Assembly (NCBI RefSeq): GCF_000179575.2
Contig: NC_015636.1
Coordinates: 1,465,495 to 1,529,494 of the forward strand
Direction: 5' to 3'
Source: Methanothermococcus okinawensis IH1
Lineage (GTDB): Archaea; AGJL01; Methanococci; Methanococcales; Methanococcaceae
DNA length: 64,000 bases
Positions within the stretch are counted from its first letter, which is position 1; the number at the start of each line of letters is the position of its first letter. Below, piece by piece: positions 1-10,208 of the stretch. The translations under genes were made by a program, and so were the position numbers. The notes under the pieces were generated by a model. It saw only the letters and a list, made by a program, of their open reading frames with translations. It was not told where the DNA came from and did no database searches.

Positions 1-1785
1 ACCAACTAAATTCATAAGTTTGTCCAATTTTTCAATATTTATTCTTACAGTCTGGGTTAATGTTTTCTTTTCTCCAGATTTTTCAGAAGGTTTCTTTTTT
101 GAGTTTTGTGGTTTAGTAGATGTACTGCTTTTTTCATGTGGTTTGGAATTTTTTTTCATTTTTGACTGTTCTTTTAGATATTCAGGGGTTTCTATTATGA
201 CATTCTTTATTTCTGGAATACTAAACACTATTTCTTTTAAATCATCCTCTTCTTTATTTGAAATTATATAAACTACAACCTCATTACCATCAAATTCTCC
301 CTCTTGAAGTTTTTCACAAGAAGGTTCTGTTTTAATTATTTCTCCCACATTTTTAAGCTCTTTAATGGCCATGTAGGCACGAACAGATTTTAAAATACAC
401 TCTTCATCGATTATTATTTTTAATTTATATGCATCTTTTATTCTATCATCTTTCACAGTTTCATTATTATTACCTCCTTCATCCACCCCTCCAATATTTC
501 CAATTTTAAAATCGATGTTTATCGGAGCTACCGCAATGTACTCCATTTCACACATGGTATCGAAAACCTTTGTTATTTCGTCCAATTGTTTATTTGATAG
601 AAAAATAATTTCAAGCTCATCATGGCTTTTTTCTTTAATTTCTTCTTCACTGGGGGTTGAAATTAATATATCTCCAATTTTTTTAATATTGGATATAACC
701 ATGGATAATCTAACAGATTTTAAATCACAATCTTCTAGGACTTTGGATTTTAAATGATATAGTGTATATCCGTTATCCACCATTTCCTTTATATGTTCAG
801 CATATTTATTAAAATCAAACTTGGAATGGTCTAATATTACCCCATATTCTTTAACATTATCAGATGAGCTCCGATGTTCATGCTTCAATGTTATTGCATC
901 ATCTATTTTTTTATTTATTTTAGATAAATCAATGTCTAAATTATCAATACCGCCATTTTCCTCGAATGATTTTGCAATTTTCTCCATTGCATCTAATGAA
1001 CATTTCAATGCTTCCATGACTGATTTGTTAAATATAATATCCTCATTTAGAACATAATTAACTAAATCATTTATTTTTGTTAGTGTTTCTTTTAAATCAT
1101 CATAATTAAAGGCGTCAGCAACAATGTTAAGAACTTCAACAGATTTACTCATCTGACTAAGGATTTCATCAAGATTTTTCGGTTTTTTTATCTCGTTTTC
1201 ATTTCCTTCATTTTTTTCATCGTTTAAATTTGTTTTAATATTTACTGTTGTTTTTGGTTCCTTTAACACTATACTAATGGTGGATTTGGTATTTTGAGTA
1301 TTGTTATTTTCTTTCTTCGATTCTTCATTTTCTGCAACTTTTGAAATATTTACATTACTTTTTGAAGCTTCTGAGGCAGAGCTTCCCCCATTACCCATGT
1401 ATTTTTCTTTCAATGTTTTTATTTCATTAACTATACTATCAACATCGATAGAGCTAGTCTCAGCGTCTTCTTCAATTTCATTAACCATGGTTTCAAGAGC
1501 ATCAAGACATTTAAATAACAAATCCATAATTTCTGAATTTACAGCTATTTCACCGTTTCTTATGTTATCCAATATATCCTCCATATGATGCGTAAGGTTG
1601 GAGATATTATCAAAACCTAGGGTTCTTGCAGAACCTTTCAATGTATGGGCAGACCTGAATATTAAATTTATAATGTCTTTATTATCGGGATTATTTTCAA
1701 GTTCAACTAAGTTTTGATTTAAAGCTTCAAGATGTTCCGTAGCTTCAGCCATAAATAACTCTTTATATTGTTCCATTTCATCCAT
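1..1785 (-). CDS. cheA: Chemotaxis histidine kinase CheA (C-terminal part beyond window)
   Basis: CheA autophosphorylates and passes phosphate to CheY and CheB in the archaellum-driven chemotaxis pathway. 595 N-terminal residues are visible; the gene runs off the left edge inside the dimerisation domain (ending EKLDKLMNLVG). Residues 1-130 form an HPt domain with the phospho-acceptor His47 in RSAHTLKGSARTLGF. An acidic low-complexity linker follows. At about 200-310 a second helical HPt-like segment lacks the histidine. At about 340-425 and 450-530 there are two similar P2-type domains, each with the pattern (D/E)xCxLKSVRxxM. The ATG at 1785 overlaps the cheB stop by 8 bases, so translation is probably coupled. 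Family and direction are certain; the kinase domain is not visible here. Confidence 0.93.
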   Translation of the reverse strand, partial: MDEMEQYKELFMAEATEHLEALNQNLVELENNPDNKDIINLIFRSAHTLKGSARTLGFDNISNLTHHMEDILDNIRNGEIAVNSEIMDLLFKCLDALETMVNEIEEDAETSSIDVDSIVNEIKTLKEKYMGNGGSSASEASKSNVNISKVAENEESKKENNNTQNTKSTISIVLKEPKTTVNIKTNLNDEKNEGNENEIKKPKNLDEILSQMSKSVEVLNIVADAFNYDDLKETLTKINDLVNYVLNEDIIFNKSVMEALKCSLDAMEKIAKSFEENGGIDNLDIDLSKINKKIDDAITLKHEHRSSSDNVKEYGVILDHSKFDFNKYAEHIKEMVDNGYTLYHLKSKVLEDCDLKSVRLSMVISNIKKIGDILISTPSEEEIKEKSHDELEIIFLSNKQLDEITKVFDTMCEMEYIAVAPINIDFKIGNIGGVDEGGNNNETVKDDRIKDAYKLKIIIDEECILKSVRAYMAIKELKNVGEIIKTEPSCEKLQEGEFDGNEVVVYIISNKEEDDLKEIVFSIPEIKNVIIETPEYLKEQSKMKKNSKPHEKSSTSTKPQNSKKKPSEKSGEKKTLTQTVRINIEKLDKLMNLVG

Positions 1786-2920
1786 TTTCAACGCCCCCGA
1801 TATTTTTAATTAATTTTACAATAGTTTCTGGTATTTTTGATGGAGGCAATACTGCATCTGCAATATTCATTTCAATAACAGCTTTTGGCATGCCAAACAC
1901 AACACAGGTATCCTTATTTTGGGCTATTATTTTTCCTCCTTTTTCTTTTATTAATTTCAGACCATATGCTCCATCTCTGCCAATTCCTGTTAAAATTACT
2001 CCTACTGTATTTTTACCATATATTTTTGATACATATTCCGCAGTAACATCCACTGAAGGTTTTGTTCCATGAACTTTTGGCATCTTACCATCCAATACTA
2101 TATAAACATCATTTCCTCTTTTTCTAAGAAGCATTTGGTAATCTCCCGGTGCTACATAAACATAGTCAGGTTTAACTAACTCCCCATCCTGTGCTTCTTT
2201 CACATTTAATTTAGCTCCTGTATTCATTCTATCTGCAAACATTTTTGTAAATCCTTTTGGCATATGCTGAACTACAAATATTGGAGGCATGTTTTTCGGG
2301 AGATTGTTTATAATTTCTGAAACTACGGGGGGACCTCCTGTTGATGAACCTATCATAATAGCCATGTTTTTAAGTTTCTCAGAAGGCATTTTAATATCGG
2401 GAGCTGACACCTGTTTAGATATTCCAACATTTTGATTTTCTTCCTTACTTTTTTGATTTTGATTTTCTGGTATTTTTTCGTTTTTTTCATTTTTAGGCGG
2501 AGAGACCTTTTGCCTGACATATGCTTTTGAAACTGACTTTACTTTTTTTATTAATTCATCACCCACTTTTCTAATATCCAATGATATAGTCCCCGAGGGT
2601 TTTTGAATAAAGTCGATTGCACCAGCTTCCAGAGCTTCAAATGTTGCCATGGAGCCCTTTCTTGTTAATGCAGATATCATCAGTACAGGTGTGGGTTTTA
2701 TTTCCATTATTTTCTTAACTGCTTCAATCCCATTCATTCTAGGCATTTCTACATCCATTGTAATTACATTTGGATTTAATTTTTGCGTGAGCTCGACAGC
2801 TTCTAAACCATCTTTTGCTGTGCCTATTACCTCAATATCATCATCAGAGTTTAATATGTCAGAAATTATTTTTCTCATAAATGCAGAATCATCCACTACC
2901 AATACTTTTATCTTTTTCAT
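1778..2920 (-). CDS. cheB: Chemotaxis response regulator protein-glutamate methylesterase CheB
   Basis: CheB removes methyl groups from chemoreceptor glutamates (and can deamidate glutamines) when phosphorylated by CheA. Residues 1-120 are a receiver domain with the acidic pair in VVDDSAF and the phospho-acceptor Asp in ITMDVEMPRMNG. A charged Lys/Glu/Asn-rich linker (about 140-185) leads to the methylesterase domain, whose catalytic triad is visible: Ser in IGSSTGGP, His in VVQHMPKGF and Asp in TGIGRDGAYGL. The 380-residue length is normal. It lies between cheW and cheA in a minus-strand operon and overlaps the cheA start. Confidence 0.96.
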   Translation of the reverse strand: MKKIKVLVVDDSAFMRKIISDILNSDDDIEVIGTAKDGLEAVELTQKLNPNVITMDVEMPRMNGIEAVKKIMEIKPTPVLMISALTRKGSMATFEALEAGAIDFIQKPSGTISLDIRKVGDELIKKVKSVSKAYVRQKVSPPKNEKNEKIPENQNQKSKEENQNVGISKQVSAPDIKMPSEKLKNMAIMIGSSTGGPPVVSEIINNLPKNMPPIFVVQHMPKGFTKMFADRMNTGAKLNVKEAQDGELVKPDYVYVAPGDYQMLLRKRGNDVYIVLDGKMPKVHGTKPSVDVTAEYVSKIYGKNTVGVILTGIGRDGAYGLKLIKEKGGKIIAQNKDTCVVFGMPKAVIEMNIADAVLPPSKIPETIVKLIKNIGGVENG

Positions 2921-2955
2921 TATTTCCCTCTCATATGCGTAAAAATAATAAGTTT

Positions 2956-3399
2956 TTAAAATTCTTGTGGATTTATGAGGTTGTCAATATTTAACAATAT
3001 TATTAACCTGTTGTCGATTTTTGCAATTCCTTCAATATGTTCTCCACTTATATTTTTCCCGATTTCCCCTAAATCTTCAATCTGCTCATGGGATATCTGT
3101 ATAACATCATTAACCGCATCTACCAAAATACCCACTGGAACTCCATTAATTTCTATTACCATAACCAACATTTCTTTATCATCATGGTTTTCTTCAAAAC
3201 TGGATATATTTAATTTTTTTCTCAAATCGATAATAGGGGTTATTTCACCCCTGATATTTGTAACACCAACAACATAATCTGGGGTATTAGGTAATGCTGT
3301 AATGTCTTGAAGTTTTAAAACTTCCCTGACCTCATCTACTTTTAAACCATATTCATTCGAAGAGAGTTTAAAAACAACAACTTTTGGCATATCTTCCAT
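2956..3399 (-). CDS. cheW: Chemotaxis coupling protein CheW
   Basis: CheW bridges chemoreceptors to CheA in the signalling array. The 147-residue protein is a single CheW domain with the typical elements VGVTNIRGEITPIIDLRKKL and VDAVNDVIQI followed by IEGIAKIDNRLIILLNID. The start ATG at 3399 is preceded by a GGTGATGAG ribosome site; an internal Met at residue 4 is less likely. It is the first gene of the visible cheW-cheB-cheA run, 35 bases before cheB. The A+T-rich 3400-3524 segment upstream should hold the operon promoter. Confidence 0.95.
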   Translation of the reverse strand: MEDMPKVVVFKLSSNEYGLKVDEVREVLKLQDITALPNTPDYVVGVTNIRGEITPIIDLRKKLNISSFEENHDDKEMLVMVIEINGVPVGILVDAVNDVIQISHEQIEDLGEIGKNISGEHIEGIAKIDNRLIILLNIDNLINPQEF

Positions 3400-3524
3400 A
3401 TCTCATCACCTATCTGATATTAACATAAGCTATTAACATAAGTTATTAACCTATAAATTTTAATAAAATATTGATATTAAGAAATTTAAAAAAATATAAA
3501 AATATAAAATTATTTTTACAAAAA

Positions 3525-4169
3525 CTAACTAACACTATTTGAGAAATATGTGCATTTAATTTTATCTAAAATATTATGAACAATAACAATACATTGGTTT
3601 GCATGCAATTCTAATGGAGATATTGAAACCCGTTCTGCTCCAATTTCGTCTAAAAATTTCTCGTCTTCTTCCCCAATACCTATATGGTCTCCCAACACAA
3701 AAACAATATCTTTTTTACAGTTAGATGGATTAATCAAATCTTCAATAGGAACTCCGTTTTTATGAAGATAAAAGATTTGTTTTCCTTCCTTTTTTCTTTC
3801 CAATATAATATCTCTAAACTCTTTTTTAGCATGGTAAATCCCAGAGGTGCTTTCTTTCCAAACACTCAAATGTTCTTTTTCTAATGCCTTTTTTATGAAA
3901 ATAGCAATACTTCTTTCATCGGGACTTACTCTTTTTAATTCAGAACCTACAAATTTTAACGCCACGGGAGGATTTGGATTTCCATAATGAACCGAGTAAA
4001 ATACAGTATCCCTTCTCAAATCATGGGAAAGAAAAAATGCACTACTGACGCATCTACATACCAAATCCAACCTACCACAACTTCCAGGGAGGTCTTTTAA
4101 ATTGACATCTCCTGAGGTTATTGCCTTATTTGCTTTTAATATAAATTCTCTCAAATTTTCACCATGCAT
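3525..4169 (-). CDS. trmY: tRNA (pseudouridine(54)-N1)-methyltransferase TrmY
   Basis: TrmY methylates N1 of pseudouridine 54 in the T-loop of archaeal tRNAs, using S-adenosylmethionine. The 214-residue protein matches the SPOUT/DUF358 family: N-terminal [34 protein letters not shown], then the SAM-binding trefoil knot with [15 protein letters not shown] and [18 protein letters not shown]. Length is close to that of known family members (about 200). It stands alone, about 70 bases downstream of dapB on the same strand. Confidence 0.9.
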   Translation of the reverse strand: MHGENLREFILKANKAITSGDVNLKDLPGSCGRLDLVCRCVSSAFFLSHDLRRDTVFYSVHYGNPNPPVALKFVGSELKRVSPDERSIAIFIKKALEKEHLSVWKESTSGIYHAKKEFRDIILERKKEGKQIFYLHKNGVPIEDLINPSNCKKDIVFVLGDHIGIGEEDEKFLDEIGAERVSISPLELHANQCIVIVHNILDKIKCTYFSNSVS

Positions 4170-4240
4170 GAGTATAAAAAATAAGAATAAACAATATAAA
4201 TAATATAAATGAACATATTAAAATATATTAATAATAATTA

Positions 4241-5059
4241 TTACTCGTTTAATCCTAAAACATCAAATGTATTGTATATTCCTTCTTTTTTCTGTGAAAT
4301 GAATTTAGTTGCCAAAACCACTCCATTTACAAATGCCTGTCTGCTACTTGCTTTATGGGTGAGCTCTAATCTTTCACCATCTCCTGCAAATATCACTGTG
4401 TGGTCTCCAACCACATCTCCCCCTCTAAGAGCATGGATACATATTTCTTCCTTAGTTCTTTCTCCAACAAGCCCTTCTCTTCCGTATATTAACTTAGAAT
4501 CCCTATTTAAATTATTTTGAATAATTTCAGCAGCCCTTAAAGCAGTTCCACTTGGAGCATCCTTTTTAAATCTATGGTGCATTTCTACAATTTCAATGTC
4601 ATAATCCCCAAGTTTTTTTGCCAAAAATTCCAATGTTTTAAAGAATATATTTACACCTATGGCATAATTTTGGGAAATTACTGCTGCAATATTGTTTTTA
4701 TTAATGTTATCCTCTATTTCTTTTCTCTGTTCTTCTGTAAATCCTGTGGTTCCAATTACTAAATTAACACCATTTGATGAGGCTATTTTAACGGTATTTA
4801 CGCATGGTGCAGGGGCAGTAAAATCAATCAAAACATCAGGTTTAGTTTCTTTTAAGACATTATCTAAATTATCGGAGGTCTCCAAAGGAACTCCAATGCT
4901 TCCCAAACCTATTAATTCACCAACATCTGCTCCTTTTTTGGGATGATTTGGCATATCTATTGCTGCAACTATTTTAAAGTCTTCTGGATTGTTATATAAT
5001 GTTTTTATTATATTACTTCCCATTCTTCCAAGAGCTCCTGTAATAGCAACTTTTATCAT
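4241..5059 (-). CDS. dapB: 4-hydroxy-tetrahydrodipicolinate reductase DapB
   Basis: DapB reduces hydroxy-tetrahydrodipicolinate with NAD(P)H in lysine biosynthesis. The 272-residue protein starts with the Rossmann motif GALGRMGSNII. It has DFTAPAPCV and IGTTGFTEEQ, and the catalytic stretch EMHHRFKKDAPSGTAL, with the catalytic His and Lys pair. C-terminal GGDVVGDHTVIFAGDGERLEL is also characteristic. The start ATG at 5059 follows a GGTGAT ribosome site. No other lysine gene is adjacent; lysC (aspartate kinase) of the same pathway lies at 37.5 kb. Confidence 0.96.
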   Translation of the reverse strand: MIKVAITGALGRMGSNIIKTLYNNPEDFKIVAAIDMPNHPKKGADVGELIGLGSIGVPLETSDNLDNVLKETKPDVLIDFTAPAPCVNTVKIASSNGVNLVIGTTGFTEEQRKEIEDNINKNNIAAVISQNYAIGVNIFFKTLEFLAKKLGDYDIEIVEMHHRFKKDAPSGTALRAAEIIQNNLNRDSKLIYGREGLVGERTKEEICIHALRGGDVVGDHTVIFAGDGERLELTHKASSRQAFVNGVVLATKFISQKKEGIYNTFDVLGLNE

Positions 5060-5089
5060 ACAATCACCTTCTTTCTAAATTATTATTTC

Positions 5090-5716
5090 TTAGTCATTTA
5101 CACTTAGTTTTATTTTTTTAAATTCTTCTATATAATTATCCATTTTATTATTTAAATTATCTGCTATCTCTATGGCTTTATCTATGTTTTCATGTTTATA
5201 GTTGTTCAATATATCTTTTATTTCATTAATTCCTAAATTTATTTCTTTTATAAGATTTATAATGTCTAATATTGTTATGTTCCCGCTTTCGTACAATCTT
5301 AAAGCTTTTTCAGATATATCATCTATTTTAGCCAATACTTTATCGATTTCAAGGATGATATTATCTAATTTTGAAGAATACTCGTCATTTTTATCAATCA
5401 GTATGTTTATCTTTTCAAGTATTTGATTTAGTGTATCTTCAATTTTCGAATTATCCGTATCAGATAGTGTAGAGGATAATTTATCCAATTTCTCATTAAC
5501 TTCTTTTAAATAATTAAACTGCTCATCAGTATTGGATTTTTCCGTATTATCCTTATTAATAACTGCATATTTTATTCTATCTTGTAATCTATTCACTATT
5601 TTTTTTAGATTTTCAGATTTTTTATTAAATTCAATATCCAGATTAGATTCTAAACATTCCTGCTCTATTTCAGGTTTTAATTCTTCATCCTTTTTAATAT
5701 CATTTGGAGATTCCAT
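5090..5716 (-). CDS. Hypothetical acidic coiled-coil protein
   Basis: I do not recognise a family. The 208-residue product is rich in Lys, Glu, Asn, Ile and Leu, with long heptad-like stretches from about residue 30 to the end (for example LKEVNEKLDKLSSTLSD and IDKVLAKIDDISEKAL). There are no membrane segments and only one cysteine (C18). It ends 30 bases before dapB on the same strand and may be cotranscribed with it. It contains no GAGCTC site although most genes nearby do; that alone proves nothing in a 600-bp gene. Structural or scaffold-type roles are only a guess. Confidence 0.7.
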   Translation of the reverse strand: MESPNDIKKDEELKPEIEQECLESNLDIEFNKKSENLKKIVNRLQDRIKYAVINKDNTEKSNTDEQFNYLKEVNEKLDKLSSTLSDTDNSKIEDTLNQILEKINILIDKNDEYSSKLDNIILEIDKVLAKIDDISEKALRLYESGNITILDIINLIKEINLGINEIKDILNNYKHENIDKAIEIADNLNNKMDNYIEEFKKIKLSVND

Positions 5717-5816
5717 AGTATGCCCCTATAAGTGCTTATTAGAATGTTTTTAATTCAATATATTAATATTTTTTGTGTATATACTTATGTGTGTTGAGAG
5801 GCATTAAATTATAATT

Positions 5817-6176
5817 TTACTGCTTTGGATTCTTCTTCCTTTTTAATTTCTTTTCCCTAATTATTGGTATTCTAACAATATTACCACATTCTAAACATTT
5901 AATCATTACATTTGGAGGGTTTTCATTACTTTTTATCCTAACCCTAGCATTTTTTCCAAAAACTAAAAACGTTCCACATTTTTTACATATCCTTCTTTTC
6001 CATTTTTTTGGAAATGGCATTCTTATTTTCATTGCGATTTTCCTACTTAATTCCACATATCGTCTTGCCCTATTCATTCGGTTTTGTTTAGCTTCTTCTT
6101 CTGCAAGATTCATCAATATATCTATCCTTTCAAGTGCTATATTTTTTATTTTTTTAACATTTGTTCTGTGTCTCAT
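5817..6176 (-). CDS. rnp4: Ribonuclease P protein component 4 (Rpp21 homologue)
   Basis: This is the zinc-binding Rpp21-type subunit of archaeal RNase P, which trims tRNA 5' leaders together with the RNase P RNA and Rpp29. I chose the ATG at 6176, which gives MRHRTNVKKIK and is preceded by GTGAAATT; the longer frame upstream would add 19 hydrophobic residues unlike the family. The 119-residue protein has helical N-terminal ALERIDILMNLAEEEA, the basic RYVELSRKIAMKIRM segment, and a zinc ribbon with CKKCGTFL and CLECGN. The basic C-terminus fits RNA binding. Confidence 0.9.
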   Translation of the reverse strand: MRHRTNVKKIKNIALERIDILMNLAEEEAKQNRMNRARRYVELSRKIAMKIRMPFPKKWKRRICKKCGTFLVFGKNARVRIKSNENPPNVMIKCLECGNIVRIPIIREKKLKRKKNPKQ

Positions 6177-6381
6177 AATTTCACAAATAATAATTATAGT
6201 AATTATTGTAAATAGGTATAACTTATGCAGCAATAGTTAATCTATAAAGCCATAATATAGCTATAATATTTCATAAGTATAAAATAAATCATGCATTAAT
6301 AAAATATATAAAACATGTTGAACATATATCAAATAGATAATAAGATTATTAAATATATAAAATGAATATGATGGTGAAATA

Positions 6382-6783
6382 ATGCTTTCAAACTATTTCG
6401 TTAGAGATTTAATGAATAGGGGCATATATGAAGTATCTTTAAAGGATAAGGTATCGGATGTAATCAAATTAATGGGTGAAAATAATATTTCATCGGTGGT
6501 AGTTTCTGATGATAACAATGTATATTGGGGAATTATAACTGATATAGATATATTAAAACATTATACTGAAAACTTGGATGAATTAAAAGCAGAAGACATC
6601 ATGATATCCAAATTAATCACAATAAGTCCAACAGCCCCTCTTGAAAAAGCAGCCGCACTTATGGCTGAGAATAATATACATCATTTATATGTGGTCTCTG
6701 AGCTCAGGGAAGATAAGATTATTGGAGTGTTAAGTTCAAAGGATATTGTAAAATTGATATCAGAAAAACTGAGCTCCCAATAA
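6382..6783 (+). CDS. CBS-domain pair protein
   Basis: The 133-residue protein consists of two CBS motifs (about residues 7-60 and 72-130) that together form one Bateman module, which usually binds adenosyl ligands such as AMP, ATP or SAM. Repeated features are the [18 protein letters not shown] and [19 protein letters not shown] helices and the following [10 protein letters not shown] and [12 protein letters not shown] strands. There is no other domain, so its target is unknown. A GGTGAAATA site precedes the ATG. It is monocistronic, and short A+T-rich spacers flank it. Confidence 0.88.
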   Translation: MLSNYFVRDLMNRGIYEVSLKDKVSDVIKLMGENNISSVVVSDDNNVYWGIITDIDILKHYTENLDELKAEDIMISKLITISPTAPLEKAAALMAENNIHHLYVVSELREDKIIGVLSSKDIVKLISEKLSSQ

Positions 6784-6954
6784 ATTTCATATAATATTTT
6801 TATTAAATTTACTATATTTTAGTCTATTGTTTATTCCATTTAATTATTTTAATTAATAAATCATAAATAATAATCAAAAAATAACATATAAATGATATAT
6901 TATTTTATAATATTTATTAATTATTTTATTAATTTAAATTTTTGAGATGAAATT

Positions 6955-7872
6955 ATGGGTATGGATATTATTTATGAAACCTACGAAAAAATAAAAAGCA
7001 TGGAAATAAGAGGGGCTGGACGAATAGGAAGAGCTGCGGCAAAAGCTTTAAGGGATTATGCAAAATCCATAACTGATATAGATGATAATGAATTTAAAAA
7101 TAAGATGATTGATGCAGGCAATATTTTAAAATCTGCAAGACCTACTGCTGTATCCCTTCCAAATGCTATAAAATATGTTTTAAATGGATTAAATGATAAA
7201 AATCCAAAAGAGGCAGTAATAAAAAAGGCAGAAGAGTTTATAATATCCTCATCAAATGCTACAAAAAAAATAGGAGAAATCGGTTCAAATAGAATAAAAG
7301 ATGGATATAGAATATTAACCCACTGCAATTCAGAGGCTGCCCTGAATGTTATAAAAACAGCCCATAGAAACGGGAAACATATAAAGGTAATTTGCACAGA
7401 AACACGCCCAAGAAATCAGGGATATTTAACGGCAAAAGACCTTGCTAATGAAGGAATAGATACTACATTGATAGTTGATAGTGCAGTTAGATATTTTATA
7501 AAAGAAGTTGATTTAGTTGTTGTTGGGGCTGATGCCATCACTTCAAATGGGTGTTTGGTCAATAAGATAGGAACATCCCAAATAGCACTTATTGCACATG
7601 AAAGAAGAGTTCCATTTTTAACAGCTGCTGAGACTTATAAGTTTCATCCTAAAACCATAGTTGGGGAATTGATAGAGATAGAGGAAAGGAGCTCCGATGA
7701 AATACATGTATTTGAAGAGCAATATATAAATAAAATAAAATTAAGAAATCCCGCTTTTGATATTACACCAGCACAATATATTGATGGAATTATTACGGAA
7801 ATAGGTGTAATACCCCCACAGGGTGCTTGGTATATTATTGAAAAATACTTTGGGGAGTTATTTAACGAATAA
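6955..7872 (+). CDS. Ribose-1,5-bisphosphate isomerase (eIF-2B-like family)
   Basis: Archaeal members of this eIF-2B alpha-like family isomerise ribose 1,5-bisphosphate to ribulose 1,5-bisphosphate in the AMP phosphorylase/RuBisCO route of nucleoside breakdown. The 305-residue protein has RGAGRIGRAAAKALRDYA near the N-terminus, the phosphate-binding TETRPRNQGYLTAKDL, the Asp of VVGADAITSNGCLVNKIGT, and TAAETYKFHPKTI. These separate it from methylthioribose-1-phosphate isomerase. A start two codons in (MDIIYET) is possible. It is monocistronic. Confidence 0.86.
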   Translation: MGMDIIYETYEKIKSMEIRGAGRIGRAAAKALRDYAKSITDIDDNEFKNKMIDAGNILKSARPTAVSLPNAIKYVLNGLNDKNPKEAVIKKAEEFIISSSNATKKIGEIGSNRIKDGYRILTHCNSEAALNVIKTAHRNGKHIKVICTETRPRNQGYLTAKDLANEGIDTTLIVDSAVRYFIKEVDLVVVGADAITSNGCLVNKIGTSQIALIAHERRVPFLTAAETYKFHPKTIVGELIEIEERSSDEIHVFEEQYINKIKLRNPAFDITPAQYIDGIITEIGVIPPQGAWYIIEKYFGELFNE

Positions 7873-8201
7873 AATGATAATATATAATAAAACAGTAAAA
7901 TAATGATAAATTATGCAATATAATAAAAAATAATAAATTATAATAAAATAATAGAAATAACTAATTAATAATAAAATAATAAAATAATAGGATGATATCT
8001 TATAATACTAAATGTAATAATAAATGTAATAATTAAATAAAATTAGAATAAAACTATAAAAACTAAAAAGAGGCATAAATCTTCATTGTATAAATATAAT
8101 TAAATAAAATTAAAAAATGATAAACATAATTATAATAAATATAATAAATTAAATAGAATAAAATTTTAAGAATAATATAATAATATAGAAATTAGCACAA
8201 A
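7873..8201. other. A+T-rich intergenic region without a visible gene
   Basis: These 329 bases are almost pure A+T with many imprecise repeats of the type AATAATAAAATAAT. I see no open reading frame with a ribosome site, no G+C-rich island that would mark a structured RNA, and no SAM/SAH riboswitch. It must hold the promoter of the downstream SAH/SIH hydrolase gene, but no single TATA box stands out in so A+T-rich a stretch. Confidence 0.6.
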
Positions 8202-9479
8202 ATGATAAATAAAAATATTCTTGGTGAAATTGTGAGTAAAGTTAAGGATTTAAGTCTTGCTCCTGATGGAGAATTAAAGATAGAATGGGCTAAACAACAC
8301 ATGCCTGTTTTAAAATTAATAAGAGAAGAATACATAAAAGAAAAACCATTTAAAGGTATTACTATTGGTATGGCACTTCATTTAGAAGCTAAAACCGCGG
8401 TATTGGCTGAAACTTTAATGAATGGTGGGGCAGAAATTGCCATTACAGGATGTAACCCATTATCTACTCAGGATGATGTAGCCGCTGCCTGTGCAAAAAA
8501 AGGCATGAATGTTTATGCATGGCGAGGAGAAACAAACGAAGAATATTATGAAAATTTAAATAAAGTTTTAGACCATAACCCCGACATTGTTATAGATGAT
8601 GGTGCAGATTTAATATTCTTACTGCATTCCAAAAGAACCGAGCTCCTAGATAACATCATGGGTGGATGTGAAGAAACCACAACTGGGGTTATAAGATTAA
8701 AAGCCATGGCTGAGGAAGGAGCTCTAAAATTCCCAGTAGTCAATGTAAATGATGCCTACACAAAACACCTATTTGACAATAGGTATGGAACTGGACAAAG
8801 TGCAATGGATGGTGTTATAAGAACTACAAACCTTTTAATTGCTGGAAAAAATGTTGTAGTGGCTGGATATGGCTGGTGTGGTAGAGGAGTAGCAATGAGA
8901 GCATCAGGAATGGGTGCAAATGTTATAGTTACGGAGGTAAATTCCATTAGGGCATTAGAGGCTAAGATGGATGGATACAGGGTTATGAAAATGGACGAAG
9001 CTGCGAGAATAGGTGATATATTTATAACTACAACAGGCTGTAAAGATATAATAAGAGCTGAACACATGTTAGTAATGAAAGATGGAGCAGTTTTAGCAAA
9101 TGCAGGTCATTTTGATAATGAGATAAACAAAAATGACTTAATGAACCTTTCAAAATCAGTTAAAACTGTTAGGATGAATATTGAAGAATACGATTTAGGA
9201 AATAAAAAATTATATCTTCTTGGAGAAGGAAGGCTCGTAAATCTTGCATGTGGAGATGGCCACCCATGCGAAGTTATGGATATGAGCTTTGCAAACCAGG
9301 CTCTTAGTGCTAAGTTTATAAAAGAAAATCACGAAAAGCTTGAAAATAAGGTATATGAAATTCCTTATGAACAGGATTTAAGAATAGCTTCATTAAAATT
9401 AAAATCTATGGATGTTGAAATAGATGAGCTCACTCCTGAACAGAGAAAGTATTTAAGTGATTGGAGAGAAGGAACATAA
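8202..9479 (+). CDS. ahcY: Adenosylhomocysteinase / S-inosylhomocysteine hydrolase family
   Basis: Enzymes of this family hydrolyse S-adenosylhomocysteine, the product of SAM-dependent methylation. The M. jannaschii homologue was reported to prefer S-inosylhomocysteine after deamination, so the substrate here is probably SIH (inference from relatedness). The 425-residue NAD-dependent protein shows [57 protein letters not shown], the NAD-binding [20 protein letters not shown], and the Asn/His of [10 protein letters not shown] and [10 protein letters not shown] near the C-terminus. It stands alone. Three GAGCTC sites fall within it. Confidence 0.94.
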   Translation: MINKNILGEIVSKVKDLSLAPDGELKIEWAKQHMPVLKLIREEYIKEKPFKGITIGMALHLEAKTAVLAETLMNGGAEIAITGCNPLSTQDDVAAACAKKGMNVYAWRGETNEEYYENLNKVLDHNPDIVIDDGADLIFLLHSKRTELLDNIMGGCEETTTGVIRLKAMAEEGALKFPVVNVNDAYTKHLFDNRYGTGQSAMDGVIRTTNLLIAGKNVVVAGYGWCGRGVAMRASGMGANVIVTEVNSIRALEAKMDGYRVMKMDEAARIGDIFITTTGCKDIIRAEHMLVMKDGAVLANAGHFDNEINKNDLMNLSKSVKTVRMNIEEYDLGNKKLYLLGEGRLVNLACGDGHPCEVMDMSFANQALSAKFIKENHEKLENKVYEIPYEQDLRIASLKLKSMDVEIDELTPEQRKYLSDWREGT

Positions 9480-9623
9480 TTTTATTTATATTATGTAATT
9501 ATTTATATTATTTTTAATATTTCATTTTTAAATACATTTTTGAATAATAAAATAGTAATTAAATAAAATGTAATTTAATAAAATGTAATTTAATAACTTG
9601 TAAAAAAAGATAAAGAATTATAT

Positions 9624-10208
9624 TTATTCTTTTTTAATTAATTTAACAACTTCTGCTACTTTTTTACCCAAATTTCTTGCAGTAGTTATACCGAACTCAT
9701 CTTCTTGGCATGCACCCGGAGCTCCGCCTACACCTGTTCCACCATAGTGGGCAGTAGGCTCATTATCTCCAACAACAATCATAGAGTGTATTAACATGAA
9801 GTCATGAATTTGTCTTATTGTGGTTTCTTGACCTCCATTTCTTGAAGCTCCAACAGATATTGCTCCACCAACTTTATTTTTTAATTTGAATCCTATCCTA
9901 CATGGTCTAGACCTGTCAAATAACATCTTTGTTTGGGCACTAACCCCTCCAAAATAAACTGGTGAGCCTATAATAATACCATCGGCCTCTTCCATCTTCT
10001 CTAAAATCTCATTTATATCGTCCATAATTACGCATTTACCTTCTTGCTTACACACATCGCAGGCAATACATGGATTTAATTCTTTATCATACAATGATAC
10101 ATATTCTGTTTTTACACCTTCTTCTTCGGCAGCTTTTAATGCTTCCTTTACTAAAAATGATGTATTTCCATTTTTTCTTGGAGAGCCACATATCCCTATA
10201 ATCTTCAT
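9624..10208 (-). CDS. Iron-sulfur flavoprotein (Isf family)
   Basis: The 194-residue protein has a flavodoxin-like fold of the NADPH-dependent FMN reductase superfamily: the FMN phosphate loop [12 protein letters not shown] at residues 8-19 and [18 protein letters not shown]. The compact cysteine motif [13 protein letters not shown] (C-x2-C-x2-C-x5-C) is diagnostic for methanogen iron-sulfur flavoproteins, which carry a 4Fe-4S cluster plus FMN and act in electron transfer, possibly reducing O2 or H2O2. The physiological partner is not shown by the context. The ATG is preceded by GGTGATTTA. It is monocistronic. Confidence 0.9.
   Translation of the reverse strand: MKIIGICGSPRKNGNTSFLVKEALKAAEEEGVKTEYVSLYDKELNPCIACDVCKQEGKCVIMDDINEILEKMEEADGIIIGSPVYFGGVSAQTKMLFDRSRPCRIGFKLKNKVGGAISVGASRNGGQETTIRQIHDFMLIHSMIVVGDNEPTAHYGGTGVGGAPGACQEDEFGITTARNLGKKVAEVVKLIKKE

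Noticed and set aside
20-1588. Several plus-strand reading frames of 78-95 codons in the first 1.6 kb
   Set aside because: They are antisense shadows of cheA, whose minus-strand frame is continuous and matches HPt and P2 motifs.
7873-8201. SAM or SAH riboswitch before the hydrolase gene
   Set aside because: The region is almost pure A+T with no G+C-rich stems; a folded aptamer is not credible.
9540-9600. Tandem repeat of TAATTTAATAAAATG-like units as a functional repeat
   Set aside because: Such A+T-rich repeats occur in nearly every spacer here and have no consistent length.
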